A DNA stretch of 36,358 bases, from positions 1-36,358 of the forward strand of contig JACMLX010000036.1 in NCBI GenBank assembly GCA_014379355.1, written 5' to 3'. Made by a program: the position numbers and the translations under genes. Below the pieces are notes generated by a model. It made no database searches. It was not told where the DNA came from and was given only the letters and a program-made list of their open reading frames with translations. Position 1 is the first letter of the stretch; the number at the start of each line of letters is the position of its first letter. This document shows, one piece after another, positions 15,675-23,611 of this stretch. This stretch comes from Gemmatimonadaceae bacterium (GTDB lineage: Bacteria > Gemmatimonadota > Gemmatimonadetes > Gemmatimonadales > Gemmatimonadaceae).

Positions 15675-16868
15675 ATGCCCAGCACGCTCGTTCCGACGGT
15701 GCTCAACCCACCGGAGACGGTGCCTTTGCTTCCTGCGTCAACCGGCCCCGCAGCGCCGCCGGTCTGGATCTATCGCTACGTCGAACCTGAGAACGGCTGG
15801 CGCCTCAGTATCGCGACGTGCGCCGCGCCAGACTCTGGCCAGCTGTCGCTCGGCGGATTCCGCATCGCCACAGAGGAGCGCACCGAATCACCCGGATTCG
15901 ACACGGATCGTGAAGCGATGGGGCTGGCGATCGGCATGGAGGGCAAGGTGCAGTGGTCACGCGTGCTGGGCATCGCAGGACCGCTCGCTCGACGTGACAT
16001 GGGCCGCATCGTGGGTGGAAAGTGTGTGTTGCATCCCACGCCCGGTTCACGCATCGGCCAGCCGGTTGACCGTGCAATGCTCGACTTTGCACTCGCCTGC
16101 TTCTCGGACGCGGAATCGCGCGGCGGATTCCGCATCACGACGGGGCAGGACCTTGGTCATGGATTGATGTCCGACGGCGTGACGACCTCGTTGCAATACC
16201 TGAGCGAGCGCTTCACGGGGTGTGTGGTGTCCGACACGTCGCAGCCGACGGGCATCGGCAACTTTCACCTGCTGCGCGGCATGCTCCGCGGCGAGGATAT
16301 CGAGGTGGAGGCAGCCACGATCGGCTTGATCGGCTGCGGCAACGTGGGAAGTCGCGTGCTGGAGCGGCTCCGCGAGTGTGGCACGACGGTACTCGTGATG
16401 GATGCCAGCCCCCGACGTCGCGACGAACTCGCTGCCCTCGGCATCACGACCTTTGCGCCGGACCGGAAACGCGAGATGCTGGCAGCGCCGATCGACGCGG
16501 TGGTCGTGAATGCCGCAGGCGGCTCACTGGACCTGGCTGCGCTTGAGATTCTCGCCAGAAATGCACGCTGCACCGTGGTGTGTGGCTCGGAGAACCTGGC
16601 GATGCCCGACGGAGCAGTCGGTGCCGAGGTGCTGCGGAAGGCGCGAAAGGCGTATGCACCGACCGAGCTTGGCGGCATGATGGGTTATCTCACCGCGGTC
16701 GAGGAGTTCCTCGCACGAATCGAAGGCGTGCCGTTCGACATCGGTTCGATGGTCGATGCAGCCGGGCTGCTGACCGGTCCGGGTGAAGCCGGGATGCGAC
16801 TGCTGCGGGAGCGTGACTTCGCGATCACGTACGAGGCTGCGCTGCGAGAGGTGTGCAGCGTCAGCTGA
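15675..16868 (+). CDS. Glu/Leu/Phe/Val-type amino-acid dehydrogenase
   Basis: A 397-aa NAD(P)-dependent oxidative deaminase of the ELFV superfamily. The N-terminal substrate domain shows IVGGKCVLHPTPG with the conserved Lys (Lys116) and RITTGQDLGHG with the catalytic Asp (Asp159). The Rossmann motif GLIGCGNVG is at 217-225, followed by a nucleotide-binding acidic residue in LVMDAS. KAYAPTELGGMMGY corresponds to the family's Y-P--NAGG segment, with the usual Asn-Ala replaced. The layout resembles leucine/phenylalanine dehydrogenases more than hexameric glutamate dehydrogenases. ATG 15675 was chosen because the family match begins soon after; an Arg-rich extension to 15528 is unlikely. Next to a phenylacetyl-CoA degradation cluster, phenylalanine is a sensible substrate (inferred), giving phenylpyruvate. 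Confidence 0.75.
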   Translation: MPSTLVPTVLNPPETVPLLPASTGPAAPPVWIYRYVEPENGWRLSIATCAAPDSGQLSLGGFRIATEERTESPGFDTDREAMGLAIGMEGKVQWSRVLGIAGPLARRDMGRIVGGKCVLHPTPGSRIGQPVDRAMLDFALACFSDAESRGGFRITTGQDLGHGLMSDGVTTSLQYLSERFTGCVVSDTSQPTGIGNFHLLRGMLRGEDIEVEAATIGLIGCGNVGSRVLERLRECGTTVLVMDASPRRRDELAALGITTFAPDRKREMLAAPIDAVVVNAAGGSLDLAALEILARNARCTVVCGSENLAMPDGAVGAEVLRKARKAYAPTELGGMMGYLTAVEEFLARIEGVPFDIGSMVDAAGLLTGPGEAGMRLLRERDFAITYEAALREVCSVS

Positions 16869-16887
16869 CCGTGGTGTATGAGCGAGA

Positions 16888-17688
16888 CTACTTCGCGCGG
16901 AACTTTGCGATCGCGTTCCGCGTGAACTCCGACAGCACCAGTGTGCCGCTCATTCTCGCACGCTCGGCGAGCAGAGACTGCCACTCCTCGGTGCCCTGCC
17001 ACGCCACACCCTTCATCAAGCGCATCGCTTCCGGATTGGACGCCGCGAGCGTCGCGCTGAGCGCGTCGATGGCCGCGTCCATGGCAGTCGCGTCGTCGAA
17101 CAGTCGCGCGTACAAGCCGTGTGACTCGCACCACGCTGCATCACGCCAGTCGGCGTCGACGGACATCGCCATGAACGGTCCCATGCCGATGCGGCGCGAA
17201 ATGACGGGGCCGACCACGAACGGACCGATGCCGACTGCGAGCTCGCTGAGTTTGGCCGCGGCGCTGCGCACCGCGAAGGTGTAGTCGCCGGCCGCTGCGA
17301 TGCCGATGCCGCCGCCGGCAGTCTTGCCGTGCACCCGTACCAGCACGAACTGCGGCGTGCGGATCATCGCGAGAATGACAGCCGCGAATCCGCTGAAGAA
17401 CCGTTCGCCTTCGTCGGGATCGGCGATACTCACCAGCTCATCGAAGCTCGCGCCAGCACAGAACGGCCCGGTGCCCTCACTCCGCAACACCAGCACCCGT
17501 GCCTCCGCGTCGCGGCCCACGGACTCGATCGTCGCCGCGAGGTGCTGCAGCAGGGCGCCGGGGAGCGAATTGCCCTTGGGATGGCCAAAGCTGATGGTCG
17601 CGACGCCACGCGAAACGCCGACGGAAACGCTCCCGCCTGCGACGGCAGTTCCCTGATCCTGATGTCCGTCTCGTGTTCCCTTGTCCAT
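16888..17688 (-). CDS. Enoyl-CoA hydratase/isomerase-family protein (divergent from paaA)
   Basis: A 266-aa crotonase-fold protein. The CoA/oxyanion motifs are FCAGASFDEL (near residue 76) and VHGKTAGGGIGIAAAGDY. The first catalytic Glu of hydratases (GGGCE-) is Gly here (GGGIG), while the second position keeps Glu in AKLSELAVGIGPF. The GIGPFVVGPVISRRIG segment replaces the common PGxGGTQR. This sub-branch also occurs in Bacteroidetes-like genomes, where I recall it beside aromatic or branched-chain catabolic genes. It may act as an isomerase or a hydratase in ring-cleavage product oxidation, possibly the PaaF step, which no other gene here covers. ATG 17688 is 70 nt from paaA in divergent orientation, with TAGTTT 6 nt upstream as a likely -10. 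Confidence 0.82.
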   Translation of the reverse strand: MDKGTRDGHQDQGTAVAGGSVSVGVSRGVATISFGHPKGNSLPGALLQHLAATIESVGRDAEARVLVLRSEGTGPFCAGASFDELVSIADPDEGERFFSGFAAVILAMIRTPQFVLVRVHGKTAGGGIGIAAAGDYTFAVRSAAAKLSELAVGIGPFVVGPVISRRIGMGPFMAMSVDADWRDAAWCESHGLYARLFDDATAMDAAIDALSATLAASNPEAMRLMKGVAWQGTEEWQSLLAERARMSGTLVLSEFTRNAIAKFRAK

Positions 17689-17724
17689 GCGGCCAAACTA
17701 CCGTCTGCGCGGCGTGGCCGTCCA

Positions 17725-17752
17725 TTGTCCGGCGGGTGACCGCCGGTAGATT
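17725..17752 (+). promoter_or_regulatory. paaA promoter with palindrome filling the spacer
   Basis: A -35-like TTGTCC (17725-17730) and a -10-like TAGATT (17747-17752) are 16 bp apart. The -10 ends 6 nt before ATG 17759, so the paaA message should start at or next to the AUG. Between the hexamers lies a perfect dyad CCGGCGG-GTGA-CCGCCGG (17729-17746), overlapping the -35 edge. A repressor bound here would block RNA polymerase for paaA and could also affect the divergent crotonase gene. No regulator gene is adjacent. The hexamers and dyad are seen; the operator function is inferred. Confidence 0.6.
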
Positions 17753-17758
17753 TCAGGC

Positions 17759-18736
17759 ATGACCCAACCACGAGCGATTGACGCCACGGCCGAGGATCCC
17801 GCAGCCGTCTCCGCCTTCGAGGCACGCATCGCCAATGGCGAGAGCATCGAGCCGAAGGATTGGATGCCGGAGCGGTATCGCAAGCAGCTGATCCGGATGA
17901 TGTCGCAGCATGCGCACAGTGAGATCGTCGGCATGTTGCCGGAAGGCAACTGGATCACCAGGGCCCCATCACTGCGTCGCAAGGTCGGCTTGATTGCGAA
18001 GGTGCAGGATGAGGGCGGTCACGGCCTCTACATCTACTGCGGCGTCGAGACGCTCGGCGTGGATCGCAGCGAGGTCGTGGCGCAGTTGCTCGATGGTCGC
18101 GCGAAATACTCGAGCATCTTCAACTACCCGACGCTCTCCTGGGCGGACATGGGTGTGATCGGGTGGCTCGTGGATGGCGCGGCGATCGTGAACCAGACGG
18201 TGCTCGCCAAGGCATCGTACGGTCCATACGCGCGCGCCATGATCCGCATCTGCAAGGAAGAGAACTTCCACAAGCGCCAGGGCTACGAGATCGTTGCGAC
18301 GCTGGCGGCCGGCACACCGGCGCAGAAGGCGATGGTGCAGGATGCGGTGAACCGCTTCTGGTGGCCATCGCTGATGATGTTCGGTCCCAGTGATACCGAC
18401 TCGCCGAATTCGGCGGAGCTGATGCGCTGGCGCGTGAAGCGAAGGACGAACGATGAGTTGCGCCAGCGATTCGTGAACCTCACCGTTCCGCAGGCGGCTG
18501 CCGTCGGCCTCACGCTGCCCGATCCTGCGCTGCGCTACGACGCGGCGACGGAGAACTGGGAGTTCGGTGAGATCGACTGGTCCGAGTTCCACCAGGTGGT
18601 GAAGGGGAACGGTCCGTGCAACCGCGAGCGTCTCGAGACGCGACGCGCCGCGGAGCGTGACGGTGCCTGGGTTCGCGAGGCCGCCATGGCGCATGCGGAG
18701 AAACAGCGCGCGAAAGACAGATCGGCAGCGGCGTGA
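17759..18736 (+). CDS. paaA: 1,2-phenylacetyl-CoA epoxidase catalytic subunit PaaA
   Basis: A 325-aa di-iron oxygenase subunit that inserts one oxygen atom of O2 into the aromatic ring of phenylacetyl-CoA to give the 1,2-epoxide. The ferritin-like fold carries the iron-ligand motifs [14 protein letters not shown] (about residues 81-94) and [14 protein letters not shown] (about 164-177). [30 protein letters not shown] is the family's N-terminal signature, written here as a family description. [13 protein letters not shown] and the CoA-binding [12 protein letters not shown] region follow. The length equals other PaaA proteins. It is the first gene of paaABCD. PaaA works as a complex with PaaB, PaaC and the reductase PaaE, and paaE is not in this window. 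Confidence 0.97.
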   Translation: MTQPRAIDATAEDPAAVSAFEARIANGESIEPKDWMPERYRKQLIRMMSQHAHSEIVGMLPEGNWITRAPSLRRKVGLIAKVQDEGGHGLYIYCGVETLGVDRSEVVAQLLDGRAKYSSIFNYPTLSWADMGVIGWLVDGAAIVNQTVLAKASYGPYARAMIRICKEENFHKRQGYEIVATLAAGTPAQKAMVQDAVNRFWWPSLMMFGPSDTDSPNSAELMRWRVKRRTNDELRQRFVNLTVPQAAAVGLTLPDPALRYDAATENWEFGEIDWSEFHQVVKGNGPCNRERLETRRAAERDGAWVREAAMAHAEKQRAKDRSAAA

Positions 18737-18755
18737 AGCCGGCCGGGAGCCAGAG

Positions 18756-19085
18756 ATGAGCACGAACATCGAAGTGGCGGCACAGGCAGCGACCATCGCC
18801 GCTGACGGTCAGTGGCCGTTGTGGGAAGTCTTCACGCAGAGCGAGCAGGCCGCGCCTCACGAGCACGCAGGGTCGCTGCATGCGGTGGATGCCGAGCAGG
18901 CAATACAGAACGCCCGCGATGTCTATGCGCGTCGCGGCGGCGTGATCTCGCTCTGGGTGGTGCCGGCCGGCGCGATCACCGCGTCGAGCGCATCGGATGC
19001 GGGACCGCTGTTCGATCCCGGCGCGGACAAGGCATATCGTCATCCACAGTTCTACAAGGCGCCGCGCGGCGTGCGCGTCTTTTGA
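18756..19085 (+). CDS. paaB: 1,2-phenylacetyl-CoA epoxidase subunit PaaB
   Basis: A 109-aa small subunit that helps bridge PaaAC heterodimers in the epoxidase. PLWEVFTQSEQAAPHEHAGSLHA is the family core, with the W-VF-Q and H-HAGS residues typical of PaaB. AEQAIQNARDVYARR and ISLWVVPAGAITAS follow. The end DKAYRHPQFYKAPRGVRVF is a near-standard PaaB tail. The start is ATG 18756, after a GGGAG Shine-Dalgarno and 19 nt after paaA. Its TGA overlaps the TTG start of paaC, suggesting translational coupling. An N-terminal extension of about 18 residues relative to short PaaB proteins is visible before the core. Confidence 0.95.
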   Translation: MSTNIEVAAQAATIAADGQWPLWEVFTQSEQAAPHEHAGSLHAVDAEQAIQNARDVYARRGGVISLWVVPAGAITASSASDAGPLFDPGADKAYRHPQFYKAPRGVRVF

Positions 19086-19885
19086 CCGCGCCGAATTTCT
19101 CCGTGGTGCCTTTGCCGACCGCACCAGTCAACGCGTTGTTCGAGTATCTGCAGCGCCTTGGCGATGATCGCCTCATTCTCGGCCATCGCATGAGCGAGTG
19201 GTGCGGCCATGGCCCGATCCTCGAGGAGGACATCGCCACGGCGAACGTCGCCCTCGACCTGATCGGCCAGGCGACCATGCTGTTGCGCCTCGCGGGCGAG
19301 GTGGAAGGGAAGGGACGCGACGAGGATGCGCTGGCGTATTGGCGCGAGGCGGTCGAGTTCAGGAACTGCCTGCTCGTCGAGCAGCCGAATGGCGATTTCG
19401 GTCACACCGTAGTACGGCAGTTCCTGTTCGACGTGCACGCGGTGCTGCTGCTGGATGGGCTCACGCGCAGCACGCACGACGGCCTCGCTGGCATCGCAGC
19501 GAAGTCGCTGAAGGAAGCGAAGTACCATGTGCGCCACAGCGGCGACTGGATGCTCAAGCTTGGCGACGGCACCGACGAGAGCCATCGCCGCGTGCAACGC
19601 TCGCTGGATGACCTGTGGCGCTTCACGCCGGAACTCTTCGTCACCGACGCCATCGATCGGGAGATGATCTCCGCCGGCATTGCACCGGATCCGGCAGTGC
19701 TGCAGGAGCAGTGGCAGACGATCGTTCGCGACGTGATCGAGCGTGCGACACTGCAGCACCCCGGTGAGGCGGCGCCGCCAGCAAGCGCGCGCGGCGCCCG
19801 ACAGGGCGCGCACTCCGAACACCTGGGTCACCTGCTGGCCGAGATGCAGATCGTGGCCCGCTCGCATCCGGGTGCGACATGGTGA
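19082..19885 (+). CDS. paaC: 1,2-phenylacetyl-CoA epoxidase structural subunit PaaC
   Basis: A 267-aa ferritin-like subunit that pairs with PaaA but lacks a working di-iron site in the family. The signature RLGDDRLILGHRMSEWCGHGP and ANVALDLIGQA are clear, followed by QPNGDFGHTVVRQFLFD and KEAKYHVRHSGDWML with its conserved H-W. The C-terminus HSEHLGHLLAEMQ is also typical. The start is the TTG at 19082 overlapping the paaB stop; an in-frame GTG lies a few codons on. paaD begins 4 nt after the stop. Confidence 0.95.
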   Translation: MTAPNFSVVPLPTAPVNALFEYLQRLGDDRLILGHRMSEWCGHGPILEEDIATANVALDLIGQATMLLRLAGEVEGKGRDEDALAYWREAVEFRNCLLVEQPNGDFGHTVVRQFLFDVHAVLLLDGLTRSTHDGLAGIAAKSLKEAKYHVRHSGDWMLKLGDGTDESHRRVQRSLDDLWRFTPELFVTDAIDREMISAGIAPDPAVLQEQWQTIVRDVIERATLQHPGEAAPPASARGARQGAHSEHLGHLLAEMQIVARSHPGATW

Positions 19886-19889
19886 CAAC

Positions 19890-20405
19890 GTGACGGTGCA
19901 GCAGGACACAGTGGTGCCGTCGCGCGACACGATCCTGGCGATCCTCGACGGGGTCAAGGATCCTGAAGTGCCAGTATTGAGCGTGCGCGATCTCGGAGTC
20001 GTGCGCGACGTTGCGGTGAGCGACACAGGCGCGATCACCGTCACGGTCACGCCGACCTATTCGGGCTGTCCTGCGATCCTCGTGATCGAGAACGACATCA
20101 CCGCCGCCATCGTCGCTGCAGGCTACGGACCAGTCACGGTGCACACGACCTTCTCACCGGCGTGGAGCACCGACTGGATCTCCGACGACGCGCGCGCCCG
20201 CCTCAAGGCCTATGGCATCGCGCCACCGGGCCGCGTGGAATCGAGTGGCCTGGTGCAGCTGATGCGTGCACGGCGCACGGTGCAGTGTCCGTTCTGCGAT
20301 TCGTACGAGACCGAAGTCCGCAGCGAGTTCGGCAGTACCGCCTGCAAGTCGCTCTGCTGGTGCCGCAGCTGCCGTCAGCCGTTCGAGGAGTTCAAGGCGA
20401 TTTGA
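19890..20405 (+). CDS. paaD: PaaD, iron-sulfur assembly factor for the epoxidase system
   Basis: A 171-aa protein. Residues 13-100 form a DUF59/MIP18-type domain: ILAILDGVKDPEVPVLSVRDLG and the conserved PTYSGCPA with the reactive Cys. A C-terminal zinc-ribbon-like part has four or more cysteines: CPFCDSYETEV, then FGSTACKSLCWCRSCRQPFEEF. PaaD is thought to help mature the Fe-S cluster of the PaaE reductase. Its presence therefore implies that a PaaE-type partner exists elsewhere in the genome. The start is GTG 19890, 4 nt after paaC. The gene ends the first paa operon, tail-to-tail with the E1 gene. Confidence 0.93.
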   Translation: MTVQQDTVVPSRDTILAILDGVKDPEVPVLSVRDLGVVRDVAVSDTGAITVTVTPTYSGCPAILVIENDITAAIVAAGYGPVTVHTTFSPAWSTDWISDDARARLKAYGIAPPGRVESSGLVQLMRARRTVQCPFCDSYETEVRSEFGSTACKSLCWCRSCRQPFEEFKAI

Positions 20406-20524
20406 ACGGCGACTGCTTCATCGCAGCACTGCACTGCCGCAAGAACGGCCGACGCGGAACTGCGACACGCAATCGGACTCGCGGAAACAGTCGCGAATGA
20501 ATTCCGCAAAGCTGTTGGCGGCAC

Positions 20525-22654
20525 TCACGTGCGGAGCAGCGTATCGATCGCGGAAGTGATTCGTGCGGCATCAGGAAGGACCGCGGAAAGCAGTGATTCG
20601 TGGTAGGGCATGGGGACGTCTTCCACGGCCAGTCGCTCGATCGGTGCGTCGAGGAACCAGAAGGCGTCGCGCGCCAGCACCGCGGCGATCTCCGCGCCGA
20701 AACCTGCGGTCATCGTGTCCTCGTGGACGATCAGGCACTTGCCTGTGCGACGAACGCTCTCGAGCACCGCCCCGCGATCCCAGGGCATGATGGTGCGCAG
20801 GTCGAGCAGGTGCACGTCACCTGGAAACTGATCCGCGGCGGCGATGCAGCGATGCACCATCGCGCCCCACGAAACCACGGTCAGCTGATCGCCATCGCGC
20901 AGGTGATTTGCGCGACCGAACGGCAGCACGTAGTTGTCACCCGGATATCGCGCGCTTCCGTCGCTGGTCATCAGCAGCGAACGATGCTCGAAGAAGATCG
21001 TCGGATTGCCACTGCGCATGGCGGCCCGCAGCAGTCCCGATGCATCAGCCGCGTTCGACGGCATGGCGACCTGCCAGCCAGGCGTGTGCGCCCAGGTCAC
21101 CTCGCCGGACAGCGAGTGCCACGGATCACCCACATCCTTCCCGAATCCACCCGGCATCCGCACGACGATCGGTGCCGCGAACTGATTGGCGGTGCGCCAC
21201 CGCATCGTCCCGCAGTTGTTCAACTGCTCGTGCGCGGGATCGGCGTATTTCCGGAACTGGATCTCGGTCACCGGCATCAGTCCGTTCACGGCCATGCCGA
21301 CAGCGCGACCGATGATGCCTTCCTCGGAAAGGCTGGTGTCGAACACGCGATCCGCGCCGAAGCGCTGCTGGAGTCCTTCCGTCACCAGGTGCACTCCACC
21401 CTTGCGACCCACATCCTCGCCGAAGACGAGTACGCGCGGATTGGCCGCCAGCTCCGAAGCGAGCGTTCGGCGGATCGCCTCGGGAAGGCGCACGATGTCG
21501 CCTTCCTCTTCCGGTACATCGGCACCGCCAAGTTTGTCGCGCTGCTCGCGCGTCAGGCCGCCGAATGTCCGCATGTCGCTGTCGCGTGGCGCTTCCTCGT
21601 ACACGAACCGTCGCACGTCGGCGGGCTCCGGCGCCGGCCGTTCACGTGCGCGCGCCACGCCGTCCTCGACATCGTGTGCGACTCGCGCTTCGAGCGCCGC
21701 CCACTCGTCGTCGCTGAGGATTGCCGGCACGACGTGCGCGCGCAGCCGCGGCAGTGGATCGCGCGCGCGGTCGGCATCGATCTCCGCATCGGTGCGATAG
21801 CCCTTCTGGTTATCAGGTCCCGAGTGACTGGAGAGTCGCGGAACGGTGAGGCGGACCAACGCCGGACCGCTGCCGCTGCGCACATGCTCGACGCATTCCG
21901 CCAGCAGCGACGCAGACTCCGCCGGATCGCACCCATCGCCGCTTCGCAGGAACAGGTTCCCGAACGAGGCCAGGTTCGCGCTGATATCGCCGCCGGGCGT
22001 CTGCATCTCGCCCTTCACGGAGATTCCCAGTCCGTTGTCCTCGATGTAGAAGAGCAGCGGCAATCGGAGCGTGGTGGCCATCGTGAGCGCCGACCAGAAG
22101 CCGTTGGTTGCGACGCTGGCGTCACCACCGAGCGCCACCGCCATGGCACCGCCATACGACGAATCGCCGAGTGTGTCGCGGCGGTACATGATGGACTGTG
22201 CCCATCCTGCCGCCGGCGTGTACTGCGCGCCGACATCGCCCGCCATCGGCAGCACCGTGACGCCGTTCCACCCCGGTCGGTTGCAGACCACGCCGATGTC
22301 GCGGCCATCACTGAAGCCGCCAGCGCGGCCAAGCGGGCTGCCATGTGCGTCGTCGATCGGCAGTCCCACCGAAAGCAGCAGCGGGCGCGAGCGATAATAC
22401 GCGCCGACGCCATCGTGCACATGGCCCAGCAGTGACCCGAGGATGCACTGACCCATGTCGTGCCCGCGCGCCGAGAACTGATACAGCACCTGATGTTCGC
22501 GCGGCACGGACGCACGATTCCGGTTCAGCGTTTCCTCGAGGTCATCCAGCGCGCGCGACACCATCGTGTGATAGGCGATGCGCCGCCAGTCGAAGCGTGT
22601 GTCGACCGGGTGGGTGCTGGCGTCGGTGTGGAGACTGGTTGCGGCGTGCGTCAC
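20525..22654 (-). CDS. Fused E1 alpha-beta subunit of a branched-chain-type 2-oxoacid dehydrogenase
   Basis: A 709-aa thiamine-diphosphate enzyme that decarboxylates a 2-oxoacid and passes the acyl group to an E2 lipoyl protein. Residues 20-370 form E1 alpha: YQFSARGHDMGQ near residue 57, then the ThDP/Mg motif GGDASVATNGFW…IEDNGLGIS (near 176-211), a variant of GDG…N. Residues from about 385 form E1 beta (LPEAIRRTLASEL, VLVFGEDVG, DTSLSEEGIIGRAVG, EIQFRKYADPAHEQL, HEDTMTAGFGAEIAA). Alpha and beta fused in one chain are unusual but known in several phyla. It is on the opposite strand between paaD and paaG. Inferred role: phenylpyruvate to phenylacetyl-CoA. No E2 or E3 gene is in the window. 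The start is GTG 22654. Confidence 0.88.
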   Translation of the reverse strand: MTHAATSLHTDASTHPVDTRFDWRRIAYHTMVSRALDDLEETLNRNRASVPREHQVLYQFSARGHDMGQCILGSLLGHVHDGVGAYYRSRPLLLSVGLPIDDAHGSPLGRAGGFSDGRDIGVVCNRPGWNGVTVLPMAGDVGAQYTPAAGWAQSIMYRRDTLGDSSYGGAMAVALGGDASVATNGFWSALTMATTLRLPLLFYIEDNGLGISVKGEMQTPGGDISANLASFGNLFLRSGDGCDPAESASLLAECVEHVRSGSGPALVRLTVPRLSSHSGPDNQKGYRTDAEIDADRARDPLPRLRAHVVPAILSDDEWAALEARVAHDVEDGVARARERPAPEPADVRRFVYEEAPRDSDMRTFGGLTREQRDKLGGADVPEEEGDIVRLPEAIRRTLASELAANPRVLVFGEDVGRKGGVHLVTEGLQQRFGADRVFDTSLSEEGIIGRAVGMAVNGLMPVTEIQFRKYADPAHEQLNNCGTMRWRTANQFAAPIVVRMPGGFGKDVGDPWHSLSGEVTWAHTPGWQVAMPSNAADASGLLRAAMRSGNPTIFFEHRSLLMTSDGSARYPGDNYVLPFGRANHLRDGDQLTVVSWGAMVHRCIAAADQFPGDVHLLDLRTIMPWDRGAVLESVRRTGKCLIVHEDTMTAGFGAEIAAVLARDAFWFLDAPIERLAVEDVPMPYHESLLSAVLPDAARITSAIDTLLRT

Positions 22655-22713
22655 GGAGTCGGGTAGTGGCGGCAGGGCCGCGTCACGGCGAAATCTGGCC
22701 GGTGACGGTCGTC

Positions 22714-22754
22714 GTCGCGAGACGCAGGTCGCGACTCCTGCACGCCGGTATATT
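22714..22754. promoter_or_regulatory. Inverted repeat and -10 between the E1 gene and paaG
   Basis: A perfect dyad GTCGCGA-N8-TCGCGAC (22714-22735) lies in the 165-bp divergent region. On the plus strand a TATATT (-10-like, 22749-22754) follows 13 nt after it, so the dyad covers the -35 zone of the likely paaGHJYZ promoter. The predicted leader is about 60 nt. On the minus strand it sits roughly 60-80 nt upstream of the E1 start. It differs in sequence from the palindrome at paaA, so a second regulator may be involved. Confidence 0.5.
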
Positions 22755-22819
22755 CCGCCTCACGGATCGCGCCGGACCTGTCGCGGTCGCCCGTTCCTGC
22801 ACATCCACTCGGTCACCCG

Positions 22820-23611
22820 ATGGAATCCGACCAGATCCTCACTGCGCATGCTGATGGTGTCCTCACGGTCACCCTCAATCGGCCGCATGTGCTGAACAGC
22901 TTCACGTCCGCAATGGCCGCCGCCATGCAGTCGGCCCTTGCAACGGCGGCGCGGGATGACGCGGTGCGCGCCATCCTGCTCACCGCGAACGGGCGCGCCT
23001 TCTGCGCCGGCCAGGACCTCGCCGAGGTGCTGCCTGCGGACGACGGCACGATGCCGGACCTGGGCACGGTGATTCGTCGCGACTACAACCCGATCATCCG
23101 CGCCATTCGTGCGCTCGAAAAGCCGGTGGTCTGCGCGGTCAATGGTGTGGCCGCCGGTGCCGGCGCAAACCTCGCCTTCGCCTGCGACATCACCATCGCC
23201 GGCGAGAGCGCCTCATTCATCCAGTCCTTCTCGAAGATCGGCCTGATTCCGGATGGTGGCGGCACCTTCATCCTGCCGCGCATCGTCGGCCTGCAGCGCG
23301 CGGCCGCACTCACCATGCTCGGTGACAAGCTGCCGGCGACGACGGCGAAGGAGTGGGGGCTCGTGTTCGACGTCGTACCCGATGCGGAACTCGCCGATCG
23401 TTCCCGCGCGCTGGCCACACGCCTGGCTGCGATGCCGACGCGTGGCCTGGGCATCACCAAGCGCGGCTTCAACGCGTCGCACGGCCATACGCTGGACGAG
23501 CAGCTCGACCTCGAAGAGTCGCTGCAGCGCGAGGCAGGCACGACGCGCGATTACGCCGAAGGGGTGCGTGCGTTCATCGAGAAGCGGAAACCGCTCTTCG
23601 AGGGGCGCTGA
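22820..23611 (+). CDS. paaG: PaaG, ring-1,2-epoxyphenylacetyl-CoA isomerase
   Basis: A 263-aa crotonase-fold enzyme that converts the phenylacetyl-CoA epoxide to the seven-membered oxepin-CoA; PaaG also shifts double bonds later in the route. The oxyanion motifs are FCAGQDLAEVLP and NGVAAGAGANLAFACD. The isomerase-type Asp is present in IGLIPDGGGTF, where hydratases have Glu; this separates PaaG from PaaF. The tail LEESLQREAGTT-DYAEGV-AF-EKR-P-F-GR is standard. It heads the second, tightly packed operon. The next gene's ATG follows directly after the TGA. Confidence 0.93.
   Translation: MESDQILTAHADGVLTVTLNRPHVLNSFTSAMAAAMQSALATAARDDAVRAILLTANGRAFCAGQDLAEVLPADDGTMPDLGTVIRRDYNPIIRAIRALEKPVVCAVNGVAAGAGANLAFACDITIAGESASFIQSFSKIGLIPDGGGTFILPRIVGLQRAAALTMLGDKLPATTAKEWGLVFDVVPDAELADRSRALATRLAAMPTRGLGITKRGFNASHGHTLDEQLDLEESLQREAGTTRDYAEGVRAFIEKRKPLFEGR

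Noticed and set aside
20600-22435. A 611-codon open frame on the plus strand opposite the E1 gene
   Set aside because: Its product is rich in Arg, His and Ala with no domain; the minus strand gives a full, motif-complete E1. It is an antisense shadow in G+C-rich DNA.
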